Source of the DNA: Leptospira fletcheri
GTDB lineage: Bacteria; Spirochaetota; Leptospiria; Leptospirales; Leptospiraceae
Length of the DNA: 64,000 nt
Direction of reading: 5' to 3'
Assembly (NCBI RefSeq): GCF_004769195.1
Contig: NZ_RQET01000014.1
Coordinates: 140,302-204,301 of the forward strand
Position numbers and translations under genes: made by a program. The notes under the pieces were generated by a model. The model was given only the letters and a program-made list of their open reading frames with translations. It had not been told where the DNA came from and searched no databases. This document shows positions 41,375-53,020 of the stretch, one piece after another; positions within the stretch are counted from its first letter, which is position 1, and every line of letters begins with the position of its first letter.

Positions 41375-41512
41375 AAGGCAATTGGACTCGTAAATTCGTA
41401 AATTCGGAAGCTGAATTCTCGGCATCCGCGACCTGGAAGGAAAAAAAGACCTTACCTACCGAAAAAATACCGCAATGTCAATCTAGCGACATTGGGAAGA
41501 AACCTCGGGTTC

Positions 41513-41540
41513 AAAATTGTCACTCAATTGTAACAATTTT
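41513..41540. promoter_or_regulatory. Inverted repeat between ilvN and the chemoreceptor gene
   Basis: AAAATTGT (41513-41520) and ACAATTTT (41533-41540) are perfect 8-nt arms around a 12-nt spacer containing CAATTG. A second inverted repeat, AATGTC...GACATT, lies at 41474-41493 and contains a reverse-strand TTGACA (41476-41481). Both are AT-rich and without a T-run, so operator sites for the leftward chemoreceptor gene are more likely than a terminator for ilvN. Confidence 0.35.
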
Positions 41541-41586
41541 ACACGAAAGAAATCGATCTCTCGTATCTATATTCGTTTTTTTTGTT

Positions 41587-42066
41587 TCAGATAGACCGAT
41601 AACGTAATGCGATCTGTCCGGTCCTGGCGATCTCGTCGATCCCGTACTTTTGCATCATTTCTATAAAAGCGTTCACTTGCCGTACATTGCCCGAAAACTC
41701 GATGGTCAAGGAACCTTGGGTCAAATCCGCAATCCTAGCTTGAAACACTTCGCAAATGGAAATGATTTCCGTACGATTCTTATCGTCACAGCGAACGACT
41801 ACCAGAACCAGCTCCCGACTGATACAATCGTGATAAGCCAAATCCTCCACATCGATCACGTCGGGGAGTTTCAACAATTGCCTCTTGACCTGTTCCACTA
41901 CGGAATCGTCGCCCTTTACGACGATGACCATACTAGAAACGTCCTGTTTGTCCGTTACCCCTACTGCGATGGAATCGATATTGTAGCTACGTCGCGTAAA
42001 AAGCCCGGATACGTGGCTCATCACTCCAGGATGGTTGTTGACTAGGATTTTTAAGATATGTTTCAT
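41587..42066 (-). CDS. ilvN: Acetolactate synthase small (regulatory) subunit
   Basis: The 159-residue protein has the ACT domain of the family at the N-terminus ('[26 protein letters not shown]', '[19 protein letters not shown]') and the small-subunit C-terminal domain. It confers valine feedback control on the large subunit. It overlaps ilvB by 4 nt. Length and order are standard. Confidence 0.96.
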   Translation of the reverse strand: MKHILKILVNNHPGVMSHVSGLFTRRSYNIDSIAVGVTDKQDVSSMVIVVKGDDSVVEQVKRQLLKLPDVIDVEDLAYHDCISRELVLVVVRCDDKNRTEIISICEVFQARIADLTQGSLTIEFSGNVRQVNAFIEMMQKYGIDEIARTGQIALRYRSI

Positions 42067-43772
42067 TTCTTACGGCTGCCGATCAAGTCCGCAAACTCGA
42101 TCATATCTTTTTGGGACTTGCCTGCGGGAATCATGGGGAACACCTTTTCCTCGGCGGGAATCATGACCTCCAAAAAGCAGGCCGCATCATCTTCCAAAAA
42201 GAAATCCAAGGCGGACTCGATTTCGTTCTTGTCCGACACTCTTCTCGCTTTCATAGAATAAGCTTCCGCTAACTTCACAAAATCCGGATTATAATTCCAC
42301 TCCGACTCGGAGAACCTTTCTTCGTAAAAGAGTTCCTGCCATTGACGGACCATTCCGAGAAAGTTATTGTTGAAGACCAGAACTTTGACTCCTTTCTTAT
42401 ACATGGCTATGGTCGCCAATTCCTGTATATTCATCTGAATGGAGCCGTCGCCGGAAACGCAAATCACCGTCTGGTCCGGATTTCCGAACTTGGCTCCGAT
42501 CGCCGCAGGCAAACCGTAACCCATCGTACCCAATCCGCCCGAGGTCAACCAACGGTTCGGTTCCTCGAAAAGATAATATTGGGCCGCCCACATCTGATGC
42601 TGGCCCACATCCGTGGAAACGATGGCTTTGCCTTTGGTCTTTTCATAAAGACGTTTTAAGAAAGCCTGAGGTTTGATCGTATTCGTAGAGTCGTCGAACT
42701 CGAGCGGATGGTTCTTTTTCAACTCGGTCAAAAAGGAAACCCATTCTTTCCGATCCGCTTGCTTCACTTTCGGTAAGAGAGCCTCCAGAACTTCTTTCAG
42801 ATCCCCGTGCATAACGGAATCCACAGGAACCCGCTTGTTGAATTCCGCGGAATCGATGTCGACGTGCGCACGAAATGCCGTTTCGGCGAATTCCCCCGGC
42901 TTAGCGACCCGGTCATCGAATCTGGCTCCTAGATTCAGAATATAATCGCAGTTCAAGATCGCCTTATTCGCGTATGCCGTTCCGTGCATACCGAGCATTC
43001 CCATGGAAAGTCTATGAGTCCCGGGAAACGCCCCGATCCCCATCAGAGTGGTCGTCACGGGAATATCCGCTTTTTCCGCAAGTTTCGCAATCTCGGCGGA
43101 AGCGTGGGAATTGATGGCGCCTCCCCCGACATAGAGTAAAGGGCGCTTGGAGCGATTCAATGCTTCCGCAAACGCATCCAGGTTTCCCGAAAGAGCCGGC
43201 TTTTCATAATGCCTTGGATTGATTTTCAGCTTGGAGGCTTTTCGGACATCCGTAAGTTCCGTTTGGACATCCTTCGGAAAATCAAGCAGTACAGGACCGG
43301 GTCGCCCCCCCATGGCGATGCGGGTCGCCTCTTCGAAATGTCTGGCAAGATCGTCCGCGGATTTAATCAAAGCGTTATATTTAGTGATCGGAATAGTGAT
43401 CCCGTAAATGTCGGCTTCTTGGAATGCATCAGTCCCGATGGTATTCGTGGCCACCTGACCGGTAATGGCGAGCACAGGCACCGAATCTAACTTCGCATCC
43501 GTCAAGCCAGTGACCAGATTCGTCGCACCAGGACCCGAGGTTGCGATACAGACTCCTAATTTCCCCGTAGATCTGGCAAAACCTTCCGCCATGTGCACCG
43601 CACCTTGCTCGTGCCGGACCAAAATATGCTGAATCTTCGTACTTTTATACAGTTCGTCGTAAAATGGCAGAATGGCTCCTCCCGGGTATCCGAATACGAT
43701 ATCTACTCCGTATTCTTCCAGGAGCTCGACCATAAGTCTCGCGCCGGTGATTTTACCTTCGCTTTTAGGCAT
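42063..43772 (-). CDS. ilvB: Acetolactate synthase large (catalytic) subunit, biosynthetic
   Basis: The 569-residue protein is a full-length thiamine-diphosphate enzyme: N-terminal '[18 protein letters not shown]' with the catalytic Glu in '[13 protein letters not shown]', central FAD-binding region, and C-terminal TPP motif '[15 protein letters not shown]' to '[17 protein letters not shown]'. It makes acetolactate for valine/leucine and acetohydroxybutyrate for isoleucine. GGGAGGA precedes ATG 43772. ilvN follows with a 4-nt overlap; ilvC and other pathway genes are absent from the window. Confidence 0.98.
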   Translation of the reverse strand: MPKSEGKITGARLMVELLEEYGVDIVFGYPGGAILPFYDELYKSTKIQHILVRHEQGAVHMAEGFARSTGKLGVCIATSGPGATNLVTGLTDAKLDSVPVLAITGQVATNTIGTDAFQEADIYGITIPITKYNALIKSADDLARHFEEATRIAMGGRPGPVLLDFPKDVQTELTDVRKASKLKINPRHYEKPALSGNLDAFAEALNRSKRPLLYVGGGAINSHASAEIAKLAEKADIPVTTTLMGIGAFPGTHRLSMGMLGMHGTAYANKAILNCDYILNLGARFDDRVAKPGEFAETAFRAHVDIDSAEFNKRVPVDSVMHGDLKEVLEALLPKVKQADRKEWVSFLTELKKNHPLEFDDSTNTIKPQAFLKRLYEKTKGKAIVSTDVGQHQMWAAQYYLFEEPNRWLTSGGLGTMGYGLPAAIGAKFGNPDQTVICVSGDGSIQMNIQELATIAMYKKGVKVLVFNNNFLGMVRQWQELFYEERFSESEWNYNPDFVKLAEAYSMKARRVSDKNEIESALDFFLEDDAACFLEVMIPAEEKVFPMIPAGKSQKDMIEFADLIGSRKK

Positions 43773-43792
43773 TGTTCCTCCCGCCTAAGTCA

Positions 43793-43820
43793 ATTCGAGC
43801 ATTTGCCTAGGTCCTGTCAA
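43793..43820 (-). promoter_or_regulatory. Predicted promoter of ilvBN
   Basis: On the reverse strand TTGACA (43815-43820) and TCGAAT (43793-43798, four of six matches to TATAAT) are 16 nt apart, placing the start of transcription near 43786 and the ribosome site directly after. No leader peptide or attenuator-like hairpins rich in Leu/Val/Ile codons are visible in the 287-nt gap 43773-44059. Confidence 0.45.
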
Positions 43821-44059
43821 GAGTTCAATGGATACATTCTTAGAAGACAAGGTCTAATCTATTGTTGTTAGTAGAATTCAGGAACAGAACGATAGGAAAG
43901 TGGTTTTCCCGCTTTTTTTCAACCGTTCAAATATTCTTTACGAATTTCTAGGAACGGAAAATCCTTACTCATTCGTCCAAATATTATACTAAATAAAATA
44001 TTGAATAGGGCCGTTTTATTCTGCCCGATTCAAAATGGAAAAAAGGAACCTTCGATCTC

Positions 44060-45184
44060 ATGAGTGAACCCATTGAAAAGACACAAATCGGTAAGGAAGA
44101 AGAAGATTCTCACTTCGCGCAGATCAAGAACCTAGCCAAAGAAGCCTATCGCTATTTGGACAGCCGACAGTGGGACAAGGCGGAATCCAAGTTAAAGGAA
44201 CTTCTCGCCAAGGAACCAGCGAATACGTACGGCCTCGTCGGAATGGGAGACCTCCATTTCAAACGCAAGGAATTCAAACAAGCATTAGATTTTTATAATA
44301 GATGTATCAAGGAAGATTCGTCCAACAAATTCTCCCTCATGGGAATGATGAATTGCTATCGCGAAATGAACCTGCTGAATCGCGTGATAGAGATCGCCGA
44401 GGAATACAGACATATCACGATCACGGACGCATCCATTCTTAGCCGCGTGGCAGACGCGCACAGAAAGCTCAAGAATTTCAAAGAGTCCGAAGTCTATTAC
44501 ATGCAGGCTCTCCAAATCAATCCGAAAGACCAGTATGTGATCGTAGGTCTTGGGCATCTCTTCTTCGCATGCCAAAGATACAAGGACGCGATCCACTGGT
44601 GGGAAAAATTGCTCGTGATCCAACCGGACAATATCAAGATATTGACGGAGATCGGAAACAGTTATCGCAAGATCAAGGATTTCGACGAAGCCATACAATA
44701 TTACCGTCGCGCGGCCGATCTGGATCCCAAGAATTTCTTCGCATTGTACGGATTAGCCGAGTCTTATCGGGGAAAGAAGGATTTCCGGAAAGCGAACGAA
44801 TTCTGGGAAAGAATTTTGGAGTTCGATCCAGACAACAAATTGATCATCAATCGTTACGCGGACAGCTTACGAGGGATGGGAGAGTACGATAAGGCTCTGG
44901 AATGTTTCAACCGGATCCTTTCCGAAGGAGAAGATTACTTCGCTCTACTCGGAAAAGCTTCCTCTCTCAAACTGAAAGGTAGCCGCGACAAAGCTGAGGA
45001 AATCTATCTGGATCTGCATCGGAAATTCCCGATGGATCCGAGACCCGTCATCGAACTCTCCGAGTTGTATTACGACGTCGCAAGAAAGGACGAGGCAGTC
45101 AAACTTCTGGAGGACTTCCACAGAAAGCAGCCTTTAAACGAGGAAGTGAAGGCAAAACTGGATTTCTTTACGGAAGAAGGCTAA
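44060..45184 (+). CDS. TPR-repeat protein
   Basis: The 374-residue protein is made of about nine tetratricopeptide repeats (examples '[20 protein letters not shown]', '[20 protein letters not shown]', '[20 protein letters not shown]'). No signal peptide or other domain is present, so it is a cytoplasmic adaptor. A TATACT at 43985-43990 may be its -10 but the -35 is poor. It converges with the metallophosphoesterase gene, their 3' ends overlapping by 17 nt. Confidence 0.93.
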   Translation: MSEPIEKTQIGKEEEDSHFAQIKNLAKEAYRYLDSRQWDKAESKLKELLAKEPANTYGLVGMGDLHFKRKEFKQALDFYNRCIKEDSSNKFSLMGMMNCYREMNLLNRVIEIAEEYRHITITDASILSRVADAHRKLKNFKESEVYYMQALQINPKDQYVIVGLGHLFFACQRYKDAIHWWEKLLVIQPDNIKILTEIGNSYRKIKDFDEAIQYYRRAADLDPKNFFALYGLAESYRGKKDFRKANEFWERILEFDPDNKLIINRYADSLRGMGEYDKALECFNRILSEGEDYFALLGKASSLKLKGSRDKAEEIYLDLHRKFPMDPRPVIELSELYYDVARKDEAVKLLEDFHRKQPLNEEVKAKLDFFTEEG

Positions 45185-46124
45185 CCTCCTCCTTCACACT
45201 GGCCTTTTCCCTTTCCAAAAGTTCCGGAAGGGGAAAAACCTCCTCCTTTCCGTTCCTCAAGTACACCGCTTCCGCATCCCAGGCACCGTCTTTTCTCCGC
45301 AACCGAACATGATGGTGCCAAGAAATGCCTTCTGCATCCCGGAAAACCCGGGGAACTCGAGCCGCGTTGATAAATAGGGTTCCTGACTTTCTGACCTTCC
45401 AGATTCGAAATAAGACGGAACGTTTCGTATGATGGTGCATATGCCCTGCGATCACCACATTAGGCGTCCTTCCGTAAGATGCGGCATGTTCCAGAAAGGT
45501 TGCAAGGTCCGTATCCCCGAAATCCCCTTCTTCTTTCCGAAAATCACATCCCCAAATATCCGAGGCTTTGTTCCCCAGGCCGGCGGGTCCGTTATGTGCC
45601 AGAACCAATAGATCCTCTCCGGATTCCGCGGCTTCCCTTCCCAACGAATCCAGCTTTCGGACGGAATCCGCCATATTCGAGACGGAGAATTTCTTTCGTA
45701 AAAAAGGGAGAAAATTCAGACGAAATCCCATGGACAGCGGCCTAGCCCCGAGAATCGTCAGACCCCCGATCTCCTTATGTAAAGAATATTCGCATATTCT
45801 AATATCCCCAAGTTCTTTACGGAAACGGGAATACCTTCTAAGATGCCAAGGAAGACCGGGCCAGGTCAAAAAAGAAGGAAGGTGTAGAATTTCCGCTAAA
45901 AGTTGGAACAAAGAAGTCGTATCATGGTTTCCCGGGACCAAGTAGCAGGGCTTTCGGATTTTCGAAATCTCCTGTGCCACTCGGAATGTTGATTCCGTTC
46001 GGTAGGTCCCGAGATCTCCCGTAAAGAGTACTGCGTCGTATTCACTTTTTGAAAAATACTCAGTATCGACCGAGGTCCAAAAACCGTGGATATCACCGAT
46101 GATTGCCAGCGAAAAATTTTTCAA
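45168..46124 (-). CDS. Calcineurin-like metallophosphoesterase
   Basis: The 318-residue protein has the metal-binding blocks of the family in order: 'GDIHG' (D-x-H), 'FTGDLG' (G-D), 'VPGNHD' (G-N-H-D), 'LAHNGPAG' and 'IAGHMHHH' (G-H-x-H). Cytoplasmic, no signal peptide. Such proteins hydrolyse phosphomonoesters, diesters or nucleotides; substrate not evident. Resembles plant and cyanobacterial TIGR04168-type phosphoesterases in the late '[11 protein letters not shown]', from memory only. Confidence 0.9.
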   Translation of the reverse strand: MKNFSLAIIGDIHGFWTSVDTEYFSKSEYDAVLFTGDLGTYRTESTFRVAQEISKIRKPCYLVPGNHDTTSLFQLLAEILHLPSFLTWPGLPWHLRRYSRFRKELGDIRICEYSLHKEIGGLTILGARPLSMGFRLNFLPFLRKKFSVSNMADSVRKLDSLGREAAESGEDLLVLAHNGPAGLGNKASDIWGCDFRKEEGDFGDTDLATFLEHAASYGRTPNVVIAGHMHHHTKRSVLFRIWKVRKSGTLFINAARVPRVFRDAEGISWHHHVRLRRKDGAWDAEAVYLRNGKEEVFPLPELLEREKASVKEEVSLLP

Positions 46125-46156
46125 CGAGGAGGTCCTACCGACAGAGAGGTTCCTTC

Positions 46157-46279
46157 ATGAATAATTCCTTGTGTTCTCGCAGGAAAGACATTTTCTGGGT
46201 TAGTCTCTCCCGTCTAACCAGGGAACTCAGACGTACCACCAAAGGTCGAAGCGCCGATGCGAAAATAAAAAAAGCTTAG
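46157..46279 (+). CDS. Possible small basic protein (40 aa) upstream of the second chemoreceptor
   Basis: ATG 46157 with AGAGG 8 nt upstream opens a 40-codon frame to TAG 46277-46279, ending 26 nt before the chemoreceptor ATG. The product starts MNNSLCSRRKDIFWV and is strongly basic. It is the only coding-looking stretch in the 181-nt gap. It could be a leader peptide or a chance frame; no family recognised. Confidence 0.25.
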   Translation: MNNSLCSRRKDIFWVSLSRLTRELRRTTKGRSADAKIKKA

Positions 46280-46305
46280 ATCATTCGAGGCAATCAGGCA
46301 ACCGC

Positions 46306-48852
46306 ATGCAAGGAATCAGTAAAGAAATCAACAAATTCATAGCGCGTTTTATTTTCTATACGGAAGCAGTCGCGTTTTTAGTGGCAGTGCCAATCACTCT
46401 CTTTTTGTTTACGCTGGTATTGGAACTTGACGAATCTCAAACCCGGAACCTGCTCCTCGCCGCATCCATCGCCACTCCGTTCCTACTTTTGTACACGATT
46501 CTAGCAACCCGCTGGAAATTGACGGTACTCTACGAATACAGAAGCCAATTCGATACGGGAGCGGTAAATCGCGAAACCGTTTTCAAAGCCCAAAAGGCCT
46601 TGTTCCGATTGCCCATCCTCCATTCCTTGGAGGCCGGCAGCCGAATGCTGTTAGGCGGCGCGATTACCGCCTTTCTATTCGGCTATTTTGATCCCGGAAT
46701 TGCGGCGGATTATTATAATTTGTTCGGCGTGCTTTTGTTTATGACCGCCTGCCTTTCCCTGTATTTCTATCTGACTACGGAAAAGCTCAAAGAGGATTTA
46801 AGTCGGACGGACATTTTCGGGTCCATAGACGCCAGCTCTCTGGTAAGACTCAGCCTGAACCGTACGCTTTCTCTCACGTTTTTTTGCATCGTTTTCATTT
46901 TGGCGGTCGGCGTTTCCACCATCGTTTACAAGCTCTCTTACAATTCTCTCAGAGGCGCGTATTTCGAACAGATGAAGAATTTGGCCCAAACTCTAGATAT
47001 ACTTACCGAAACCATCTACCGGGACGCGGAAAAGGATTCGGAAGACCTAACGGAAAATCAGAATTTGAAATACTTTCTTTCGAAGTTCGACACGAAGGAA
47101 TCCTCGGGCATTCTGGAAAAGTTCATCTCCTCCAAGAGCAGATTCGACGGTGTAGCGATCTTGCAAACGGAAGGCAATTCCTATAGAAAACTCGCTTTCG
47201 CCGGAACATTGGACTCGGAGATCGGCCTTATCACGGAGAAATTTTCTCTTCCCGGCTCCGATCAGATTGCGGAACAGATTTCCAAAAACCGGATTTTCGC
47301 CAGCGAACCGAGCGCTTCCCCCGAAGGAGGTTCGCCGGTGGTTCTGCTCATCAAACAGATTTCCGTTCCTACGGAGGGAAGAACCACCTTTGCGGTTTTT
47401 TCCTTTAAGATCGGAGAATTGACCGGCTGGATTCTGCAATCCGTAAAAGTGGGCAAAACGGGTTATCCCGGGCTCTGGTCGGAACGGATGACCTTCGTAA
47501 ATCATATTAATCCCGCCTTCCGCTTGAAAAAACTACAGGAATTTTCCTTTCGGGATGATTTCAAGAAAAGCCGGGACGGCGAACCGGTCCGCTATAATCT
47601 GAATGGAGTTTATAAATATCTAATCTATAAATCCAACCCCGGTTTCGGATTCAAATCCTTCGTAGCGATCGAAAACGGAGAGATCGCGGATCAGGCGTTA
47701 TCGACGGCTCTTTATATGATCTTCTTTTCCTTTTTCGGTCTGATCTTTGTGGCTGCTTTGATCTACTACATTCTGACGAAAAGCCTGAATCCATTGAACG
47801 AGAGCCGAGCCCTGATCGAAAAGATGGCGGAAGGGAACCTAAGCCATAACATCACAGTGCATTCCCGGAACGAGATCGGCGAAATGTCCATCAGTATCAA
47901 CGAATTCAATAAGAAAGTGAAAAACGTACTTCATAAGATATCCGACGCTTCCTCCAATCTCGCGTCCTCCTCCGAGGAGATGTCCGCGACTCTCAAGTCC
48001 ATTTCGGATAACGCTCAGGGTCAAGCGGCAGCAGCAGAGGAAATTTCCGCGTCTATCGAGGAAATCTCGGCGGGAATGGATTCCATCTCCCACCAAACCG
48101 ACGAGCAGGTTCGACTTCTGGACCGGTTGGGGGGAGAGATGAACGCCTTCTCCTCCTCCGTACGCGCCACTTCCCGAAACGTAGAAGAAGCGTTGGGTCA
48201 GGTCAAACGGATCACGGAAGACGCGAAAAAAGGAGGCAAGACGCTCGAAAGAACGAATACCAGTATAGGAAAAATCTCCAGAAGTTCGGAGGAGATCACC
48301 GGAGTGATCGAAATCATCACGAATATCTCGGAGCAAATCCACCTGTTAGCGTTAAACGCCGCGATCGAAGCAGCCAGAGCGGGAGCGGCGGGAAAAGGAT
48401 TTGCCGTGGTTGCGGACGAAATTTCCAAGCTTGCGGATAAGACCTCCAGCAGTACCAAGGATATAGAAGAGATCATCCAAGCGAACGAGGCCGAAATCGG
48501 AATCGGAGTCGGAAATATCAAGGAGACAGTCGCAGTGATCGGAGGAATCATTCGGGACATAGAAACGATTTACGCGAAAATGTCCGAAGTCTCTTCCTTC
48601 ATGGGAGAACAGCTGAAAAGCAACGAGTCCGTGAACCAGAGCGGCTTAGAAGTGAAAAGTAGGTCGGATTCCATCCGTGCGGCCGTCCAGGAACAAAAAA
48701 TGGCGATTCATGAAATCTCCACTACGATCTCCAATATCAATGATTTGACCCAGTCCAACGCGGCTTCTTCGGAGGAGTTAAGTTCCAGTTCCGTCGGTTT
48801 AGCGAATCTGGCCGAGGATCTAAAACGGGATTCCGAGTATTTTCATTTTTAA
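46306..48852 (+). CDS. Methyl-accepting chemotaxis protein with multi-helix membrane N-terminus
   Basis: The 848-residue protein has an unusual front end of about five membrane segments (near 18-40, 48-67, 112-128, 137-157, 187-208), then a Cache-like extracytoplasmic sensor (about 215-460), a sixth membrane helix (466-492), HAMP, and a signalling domain with tip '[20 protein letters not shown]'. The first membrane block resembles adenylate-cyclase-type membrane anchors of spirochaetes more than ordinary two-helix chemoreceptors. Ligand unknown. Confidence 0.94.
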   Translation: MQGISKEINKFIARFIFYTEAVAFLVAVPITLFLFTLVLELDESQTRNLLLAASIATPFLLLYTILATRWKLTVLYEYRSQFDTGAVNRETVFKAQKALFRLPILHSLEAGSRMLLGGAITAFLFGYFDPGIAADYYNLFGVLLFMTACLSLYFYLTTEKLKEDLSRTDIFGSIDASSLVRLSLNRTLSLTFFCIVFILAVGVSTIVYKLSYNSLRGAYFEQMKNLAQTLDILTETIYRDAEKDSEDLTENQNLKYFLSKFDTKESSGILEKFISSKSRFDGVAILQTEGNSYRKLAFAGTLDSEIGLITEKFSLPGSDQIAEQISKNRIFASEPSASPEGGSPVVLLIKQISVPTEGRTTFAVFSFKIGELTGWILQSVKVGKTGYPGLWSERMTFVNHINPAFRLKKLQEFSFRDDFKKSRDGEPVRYNLNGVYKYLIYKSNPGFGFKSFVAIENGEIADQALSTALYMIFFSFFGLIFVAALIYYILTKSLNPLNESRALIEKMAEGNLSHNITVHSRNEIGEMSISINEFNKKVKNVLHKISDASSNLASSSEEMSATLKSISDNAQGQAAAAEEISASIEEISAGMDSISHQTDEQVRLLDRLGGEMNAFSSSVRATSRNVEEALGQVKRITEDAKKGGKTLERTNTSIGKISRSSEEITGVIEIITNISEQIHLLALNAAIEAARAGAAGKGFAVVADEISKLADKTSSSTKDIEEIIQANEAEIGIGVGNIKETVAVIGGIIRDIETIYAKMSEVSSFMGEQLKSNESVNQSGLEVKSRSDSIRAAVQEQKMAIHEISTTISNINDLTQSNAASSEELSSSSVGLANLAEDLKRDSEYFHF

Positions 48853-48876
48853 ACGAAATCGCCGGAAGGAGATCCT

Positions 48877-49227
48877 GTGAGTGGAGCGACAAGGCGTTGC
48901 AAAACGACAGGAATCTCCTTGATTTTTACGGAAATACTTATAATTTGCACAAATATGGAATGGGAAAAGATTCTCCGGGACTCCGTTAAAGACAGCGTAA
49001 TCAAGGAATTGTACCTCCGACGAGTTCCCACTCTCAAGACCTGCGACGACTGGAGCAAAGTAAAAGAAATAGGACTCGTGGACCATAAAACCAAATACGC
49101 TCATTACAAAGGCGGCCTAGTGAAATATGGAGAAGCCCTTTTCTTTGTAAGCGACGAGCGCCTGCAAGCCCTAGCCCCTTTCCGCAAATGGGAATTCAAA
49201 ACGAAAATTAAAGTTACGACGGAATAA
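48877..49227 (+). CDS. Small hypothetical protein
   Basis: A strong AAGGAG (48866-48871) precedes GTG 48877, giving 116 residues. The homologous-looking part may begin only at ATG 48955 (MEWEKILRDSVK), which has no ribosome site but lies 10 nt after a perfect TATAAT (48939-48944), so a second, nearly leaderless start is possible. The core is a mixed-charge small domain ('LVDHKTKYAHYKGGLVKYGE', 'FFVSDERLQALAPF'). No family recognised. It follows the chemoreceptor by 24 nt. Confidence 0.62.
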   Translation: MSGATRRCKTTGISLIFTEILIICTNMEWEKILRDSVKDSVIKELYLRRVPTLKTCDDWSKVKEIGLVDHKTKYAHYKGGLVKYGEALFFVSDERLQALAPFRKWEFKTKIKVTTE

Positions 49228-49270
49228 CGGTATTTTTTCGTTCCGGAGAAATTCCCCCGGAACCGATCGA

Positions 49271-51307
49271 TCAGCGAGTCAGCTTAATGATCAGATTCAG
49301 TTTCTCTGAGACGGTAATTACGTCTTGAACCCTAGCTTTATCCACGAGAATGGCGTTCGGGCCGATTTCGTCCAAGACGATCTTCTTTCCCTTGATCTGT
49401 CCTAAGAGAAGTTCCATGACGTTCTGATCTTTCGTACGAACGAGAACGCAATCTTCGGCGATTTCCACGACAGGAAGGTTTCCTCCCCAATCTTCCAATA
49501 GGAATAAGAGGTTTTGAGCCAGTTCCGCGCGACTAGAAGCCTTGAGAAAATCGATGAATTCGATCGGTTTGTATCCGAGCAAAATCCCCAACTGATAGGC
49601 TTCCTTTGTCAGAATGAAGGTATAGACCCTGTCATAATCCTTCAGTTCCGTAAAGGCCTTTAACAGATGGATTCCGTTGATGGAAACTTTTTCCGGGAAG
49701 GCGATGATGGAAAAATCCGGATTGATCGTGATTCCGCCCTTCTCGGTGGAACCAGTAAGCTCGCCGGTCTGGAAGAAGTACTCTCCCAATTTGGATAGAG
49801 CCAAAAAGCGGTTCGGGTATTCCACTTCCAAAAGGCCGAACAAATGCAGATAAAAAATAGCACTCATGATCTCTTTCCGGAGATCCGCCAGATCCGTTTG
49901 GAAATTCTTGGTCCGGAATCCCGGAGAAAGAATCAGATGGTCCCGGATAATCGTAGAAAAGATCACGGAGAGATGGATTCGTTTGGACTTGATGATCAGA
50001 TTGACGCATTTGTCCAGGATCATCTTATCATAAAAAGGCATCTCCGTCGGTTGGAAGACTTCCGGAGGATTGATCCTCTTCATGCGAGCTTCATTGACCT
50101 CGTGAATCACGAGTTTCATGATTTCAAAAATATCCTTTTTCAGGAATCCTTCCACGTCTCCGCGGAGAATGATATTCTCGCCCTTGATATCGGCGAGATT
50201 CAGCAGACGCAGAATCGGAAGGATGAGTTCCATCTGGTAGATCTGGCTTTTTTCGGGAAAAATGCCGATGTCCGGATTCAAAAGCTCCTGTTCCGTACGC
50301 TTGTGGTCGGCCTGCTTTACTTTTCCGGATTTGGCCAAAACCAGGCCTTTTCTGCTGATATAAGAGAGTAATTTCTTGGTATTTAGGAAAAAATCCAGCT
50401 CGTTCGTAGCCGACTTTTCTTGGCGTTGGCGTGTTCCTTTCTTAATAGAAGGAAGGATGGGATTATTCTGTATGTATTTTAAAAGTTCTTCCGGAAGAGC
50501 AAAGACGCGGACGAATTTCTCTTCCACGAAACAGATATCCGCCACTAAACCTTTTTCGACCAATGCCGGAACGATCGCTTCGTATTTTCCGCGGTTCATC
50601 ACCACGAAACTGCGGATATCGTCCGCATCCGCGACTCCTCCGCTCAAATAAATCCGAACTAACGTATCCTTTTCCAATTCGGACAGGGAAGTCAGAGCAC
50701 TCTCGAAAGCCTCGGGGGCGGTTGCATGGGAATAAAATTTCCGGATCGTGTCCAGTTTGGCCGGAGCTTTTACCGCCTTCTTCCATTCCGCGGAAATATC
50801 GGTCAGCTTCTTGTGATCCAGCAGCTTTTCGATCGTAATCTTATATTTGTCGCCTTTTAAGTTCTGGTCGAGAGGGACCAGGTCCGCCAATTCCTCATAA
50901 GCGTGGTACTTATCTAAATTGTTGGTAAGACGTTCCCGATTTTTACGCTGGTAAACGAGATGGTATTTCCGAAGGAGATTCAGCTCCATCTCGACGTTGA
51001 TCGGAGGAATGTTCACTTTTCTGGAAATTTCGCCCAACGTTAGGACGTTTTTGTTCTTCAGGATGGAAGTGTAGATGTTGACCTGAAGAACGGTCAACTT
51101 TTCGAGCACTCCCTTTAAGTAGAACTCGTCCAGAAAAGTATCATATAAGAATTTAAGGTTTTTATTCTTTTCCTTAAATGGCGGCTTGGGGAGATTCCAA
51201 AGGGCTGCGATCTTTTTTAAGTCGTTTAGTTCGAGTTTTTCGAGTTCTTGTAACAATACAGATTCGCCGCTCATACCGATGACCGAAATGATTCGTTCGA
51301 AAGCCAT
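49271..51307 (-). CDS. Helicase-associated (XPB/Ssl2 N-terminal-like) domain protein without ATPase
   Basis: The 678-residue protein has winged-helix-like segments near residues 70-130 and a C-terminal half (about 515-678) resembling the helicase-associated domain of XPB/Ssl2-type proteins ('[20 protein letters not shown]', '[20 protein letters not shown]', '[20 protein letters not shown]'). No Walker motifs or DEAH box are present, so it is not itself a helicase. In several bacteria such a gene neighbours an XPB-type helicase; none is seen here. Cytoplasmic. ATG 51274 is an alternative start. Confidence 0.72.
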   Translation of the reverse strand: MAFERIISVIGMSGESVLLQELEKLELNDLKKIAALWNLPKPPFKEKNKNLKFLYDTFLDEFYLKGVLEKLTVLQVNIYTSILKNKNVLTLGEISRKVNIPPINVEMELNLLRKYHLVYQRKNRERLTNNLDKYHAYEELADLVPLDQNLKGDKYKITIEKLLDHKKLTDISAEWKKAVKAPAKLDTIRKFYSHATAPEAFESALTSLSELEKDTLVRIYLSGGVADADDIRSFVVMNRGKYEAIVPALVEKGLVADICFVEEKFVRVFALPEELLKYIQNNPILPSIKKGTRQRQEKSATNELDFFLNTKKLLSYISRKGLVLAKSGKVKQADHKRTEQELLNPDIGIFPEKSQIYQMELILPILRLLNLADIKGENIILRGDVEGFLKKDIFEIMKLVIHEVNEARMKRINPPEVFQPTEMPFYDKMILDKCVNLIIKSKRIHLSVIFSTIIRDHLILSPGFRTKNFQTDLADLRKEIMSAIFYLHLFGLLEVEYPNRFLALSKLGEYFFQTGELTGSTEKGGITINPDFSIIAFPEKVSINGIHLLKAFTELKDYDRVYTFILTKEAYQLGILLGYKPIEFIDFLKASSRAELAQNLLFLLEDWGGNLPVVEIAEDCVLVRTKDQNVMELLLGQIKGKKIVLDEIGPNAILVDKARVQDVITVSEKLNLIIKLTR

Positions 51308-51479
51308 CCTCTAATTCTCGACTGATTCGTAAACCAAAATACAGATTCAAACTCCGGACTTCCGACAAGAATTCAACGCCTTGCAAAACAAGGAATTCCG
51401 GGAGAAAAACCCACCTCTCCGGCATCCTCAGAGTCGATTTGGATTGTCCTTACAGCCTTCGTTACTAACTTGGAACCGT

Positions 51480-52781
51480 ATGGCCGGATTTCTGGATAAC
51501 CTTCGCCTAGGATTGGGCGGGGCGGCTCGGATGGTTTCGAGCGGTTTTATCTTTTCCTCAAAGACCCTTCTCCTGCTCAAAGACCTGGCTGTGGGAGGTA
51601 ACGTATCTCAGGACTTTCCGGTAAGGCTTCGGGAAGCCTTCGAGGAATTAGGGGCTACCTATATCAAACTCGGACAGTTCATCGCGTCCGCACCCTCCTT
51701 ATTTCCGGAGGAGATCGTTACGGAAATGCAGAAATGCTTGGACGCCGTACGACCGATCCCGTTCTCCGAAGTCGAAAAAACGATCCGTAAGGAACTGGGA
51801 GGACGTTGGGAAAACCATTTCCGGAGCATAGACCCGAGTCCATTGGCTTCCGCCTCCATCGCGCAGGTCCATTCCGCGGTTACCAAAGACGGGATCGACG
51901 TGGTCATCAAGGTGCAAAGATCCGATATAGAATCCGCACTGGGCGCCGACCTGAATCTGTTGTATCTGGCTAGTCTATTATTCGAGAAATTCGTTCCAGG
52001 CTTGAATCGGTCCGGCCTTTCGGATATGATGAAATTATTTCAGTCCTCCATTTTAGAGGAAATCGATTTCCGCAAGGAAGCCTCGAATCTAGAAGAGTTC
52101 GAAAGATACCTTCTTGCCGCGGGAGAGACCAGGGCTCGGGTACCTAAAGTTTACCACGGGCTCAGCACGGAAAAAATCCTAGTTATGGAGAGATTTTACG
52201 GGGCTCCGATTACGGACGAAGTTTCCTTGAGAAAATATTCTCCCGATCCAGCCCGCACATTGTCGGACGCGTTGGAGATCTGGTTTTCCACTCTTTCCCA
52301 CTCCGGTTTTTTTCACGCGGATGTACATGCGGGAAATTTAATGATCCTACGGGACGGCACAGTGGGTTTCATCGATTTCGGGATCGTCGGTCGGATCTCT
52401 CCGAAAATTTGGGAAGGTCTGATGATTTTTCTGGAGGGACTCGCGACGAATCGCCCGGAGAGGATCGCAAAGGGTCTGATCCGGATGGACTCCACAGCGG
52501 AAGGCGTGGACGAAAAAAAATTAGCTCAGGACCTAGGCAAGGTATTCGACGAAATGAGCGAAATGGTGCTCGGAATCCAGATGGGAGAATTGGAAGCGTT
52601 CGACGAGAGAAAACTGAACGCGATACTATTCGAATTCCGCGAACTGGCGTTAAGGAACGGCCTCAAAATTCCGAAAGAGTTCGGACTCCTTATCAAACAG
52701 ATCCTGTATTTCGACCGTTATGTTAAGGCGTTCGCTCCGGATATAGATTTGATCCGGGATCGGGAAAAATTCATCCGATGA
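51480..52781 (+). CDS. UbiB/ABC1 (AarF) family atypical kinase
   Basis: From ATG 51480 the protein has 433 residues. It shows the family's K-x-G-Q motif ('[18 protein letters not shown]'), the Ala-rich loop '[12 protein letters not shown]', catalytic '[13 protein letters not shown]' and metal-binding 'GFIDFGIVG'. Members support ubiquinone/menaquinone lipid biosynthesis or lipid trafficking through an atypical ATPase. Unlike UbiB, no two-helix C-terminal anchor is visible. A TTG start at 51381 would add 33 residues without homology. feoA overlaps its end by 4 nt. Confidence 0.9.
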   Translation: MAGFLDNLRLGLGGAARMVSSGFIFSSKTLLLLKDLAVGGNVSQDFPVRLREAFEELGATYIKLGQFIASAPSLFPEEIVTEMQKCLDAVRPIPFSEVEKTIRKELGGRWENHFRSIDPSPLASASIAQVHSAVTKDGIDVVIKVQRSDIESALGADLNLLYLASLLFEKFVPGLNRSGLSDMMKLFQSSILEEIDFRKEASNLEEFERYLLAAGETRARVPKVYHGLSTEKILVMERFYGAPITDEVSLRKYSPDPARTLSDALEIWFSTLSHSGFFHADVHAGNLMILRDGTVGFIDFGIVGRISPKIWEGLMIFLEGLATNRPERIAKGLIRMDSTAEGVDEKKLAQDLGKVFDEMSEMVLGIQMGELEAFDERKLNAILFEFRELALRNGLKIPKEFGLLIKQILYFDRYVKAFAPDIDLIRDREKFIR

Positions 52782-53020
52782 AAGTGAAATTACTGGATCT
52801 GGAACCCGGAGAATCCCGAACCTTGTCGGGACTAAAGGAATTCCCCGGAAAAGAAGGTCTGGTAAGAAACCTGCTGGATATGGGATTCCTTCCCGGGACC
52901 AGGCTGCAGATCCTTGCCAAATATCCGAGCCAAGATAAAATCATCGTGAAAGTGGGACTGGTCCAATTGGTCCTTAGACATGTAGAGGCGGAATTACTGG
53001 AGTTAGAGGAAACAGAGTGA
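52778..53020 (+). CDS. feoA: Ferrous iron transport accessory protein FeoA
   Basis: The 80-residue SH3-like protein has the FeoA elements '[19 protein letters not shown]' and '[19 protein letters not shown]'. It acts with the FeoB permease at the inner membrane. It overlaps both neighbours by 4 nt (UbiB-like gene upstream, feoB downstream), so three genes are translationally coupled. Confidence 0.95.
   Translation: MKVKLLDLEPGESRTLSGLKEFPGKEGLVRNLLDMGFLPGTRLQILAKYPSQDKIIVKVGLVQLVLRHVEAELLELEETE

Noticed and set aside
43773..44059. Attenuator or T-box leader for ilvBN
   Set aside because: No leader peptide rich in branched-chain codons, no T-box sequence and no terminator hairpin were found.
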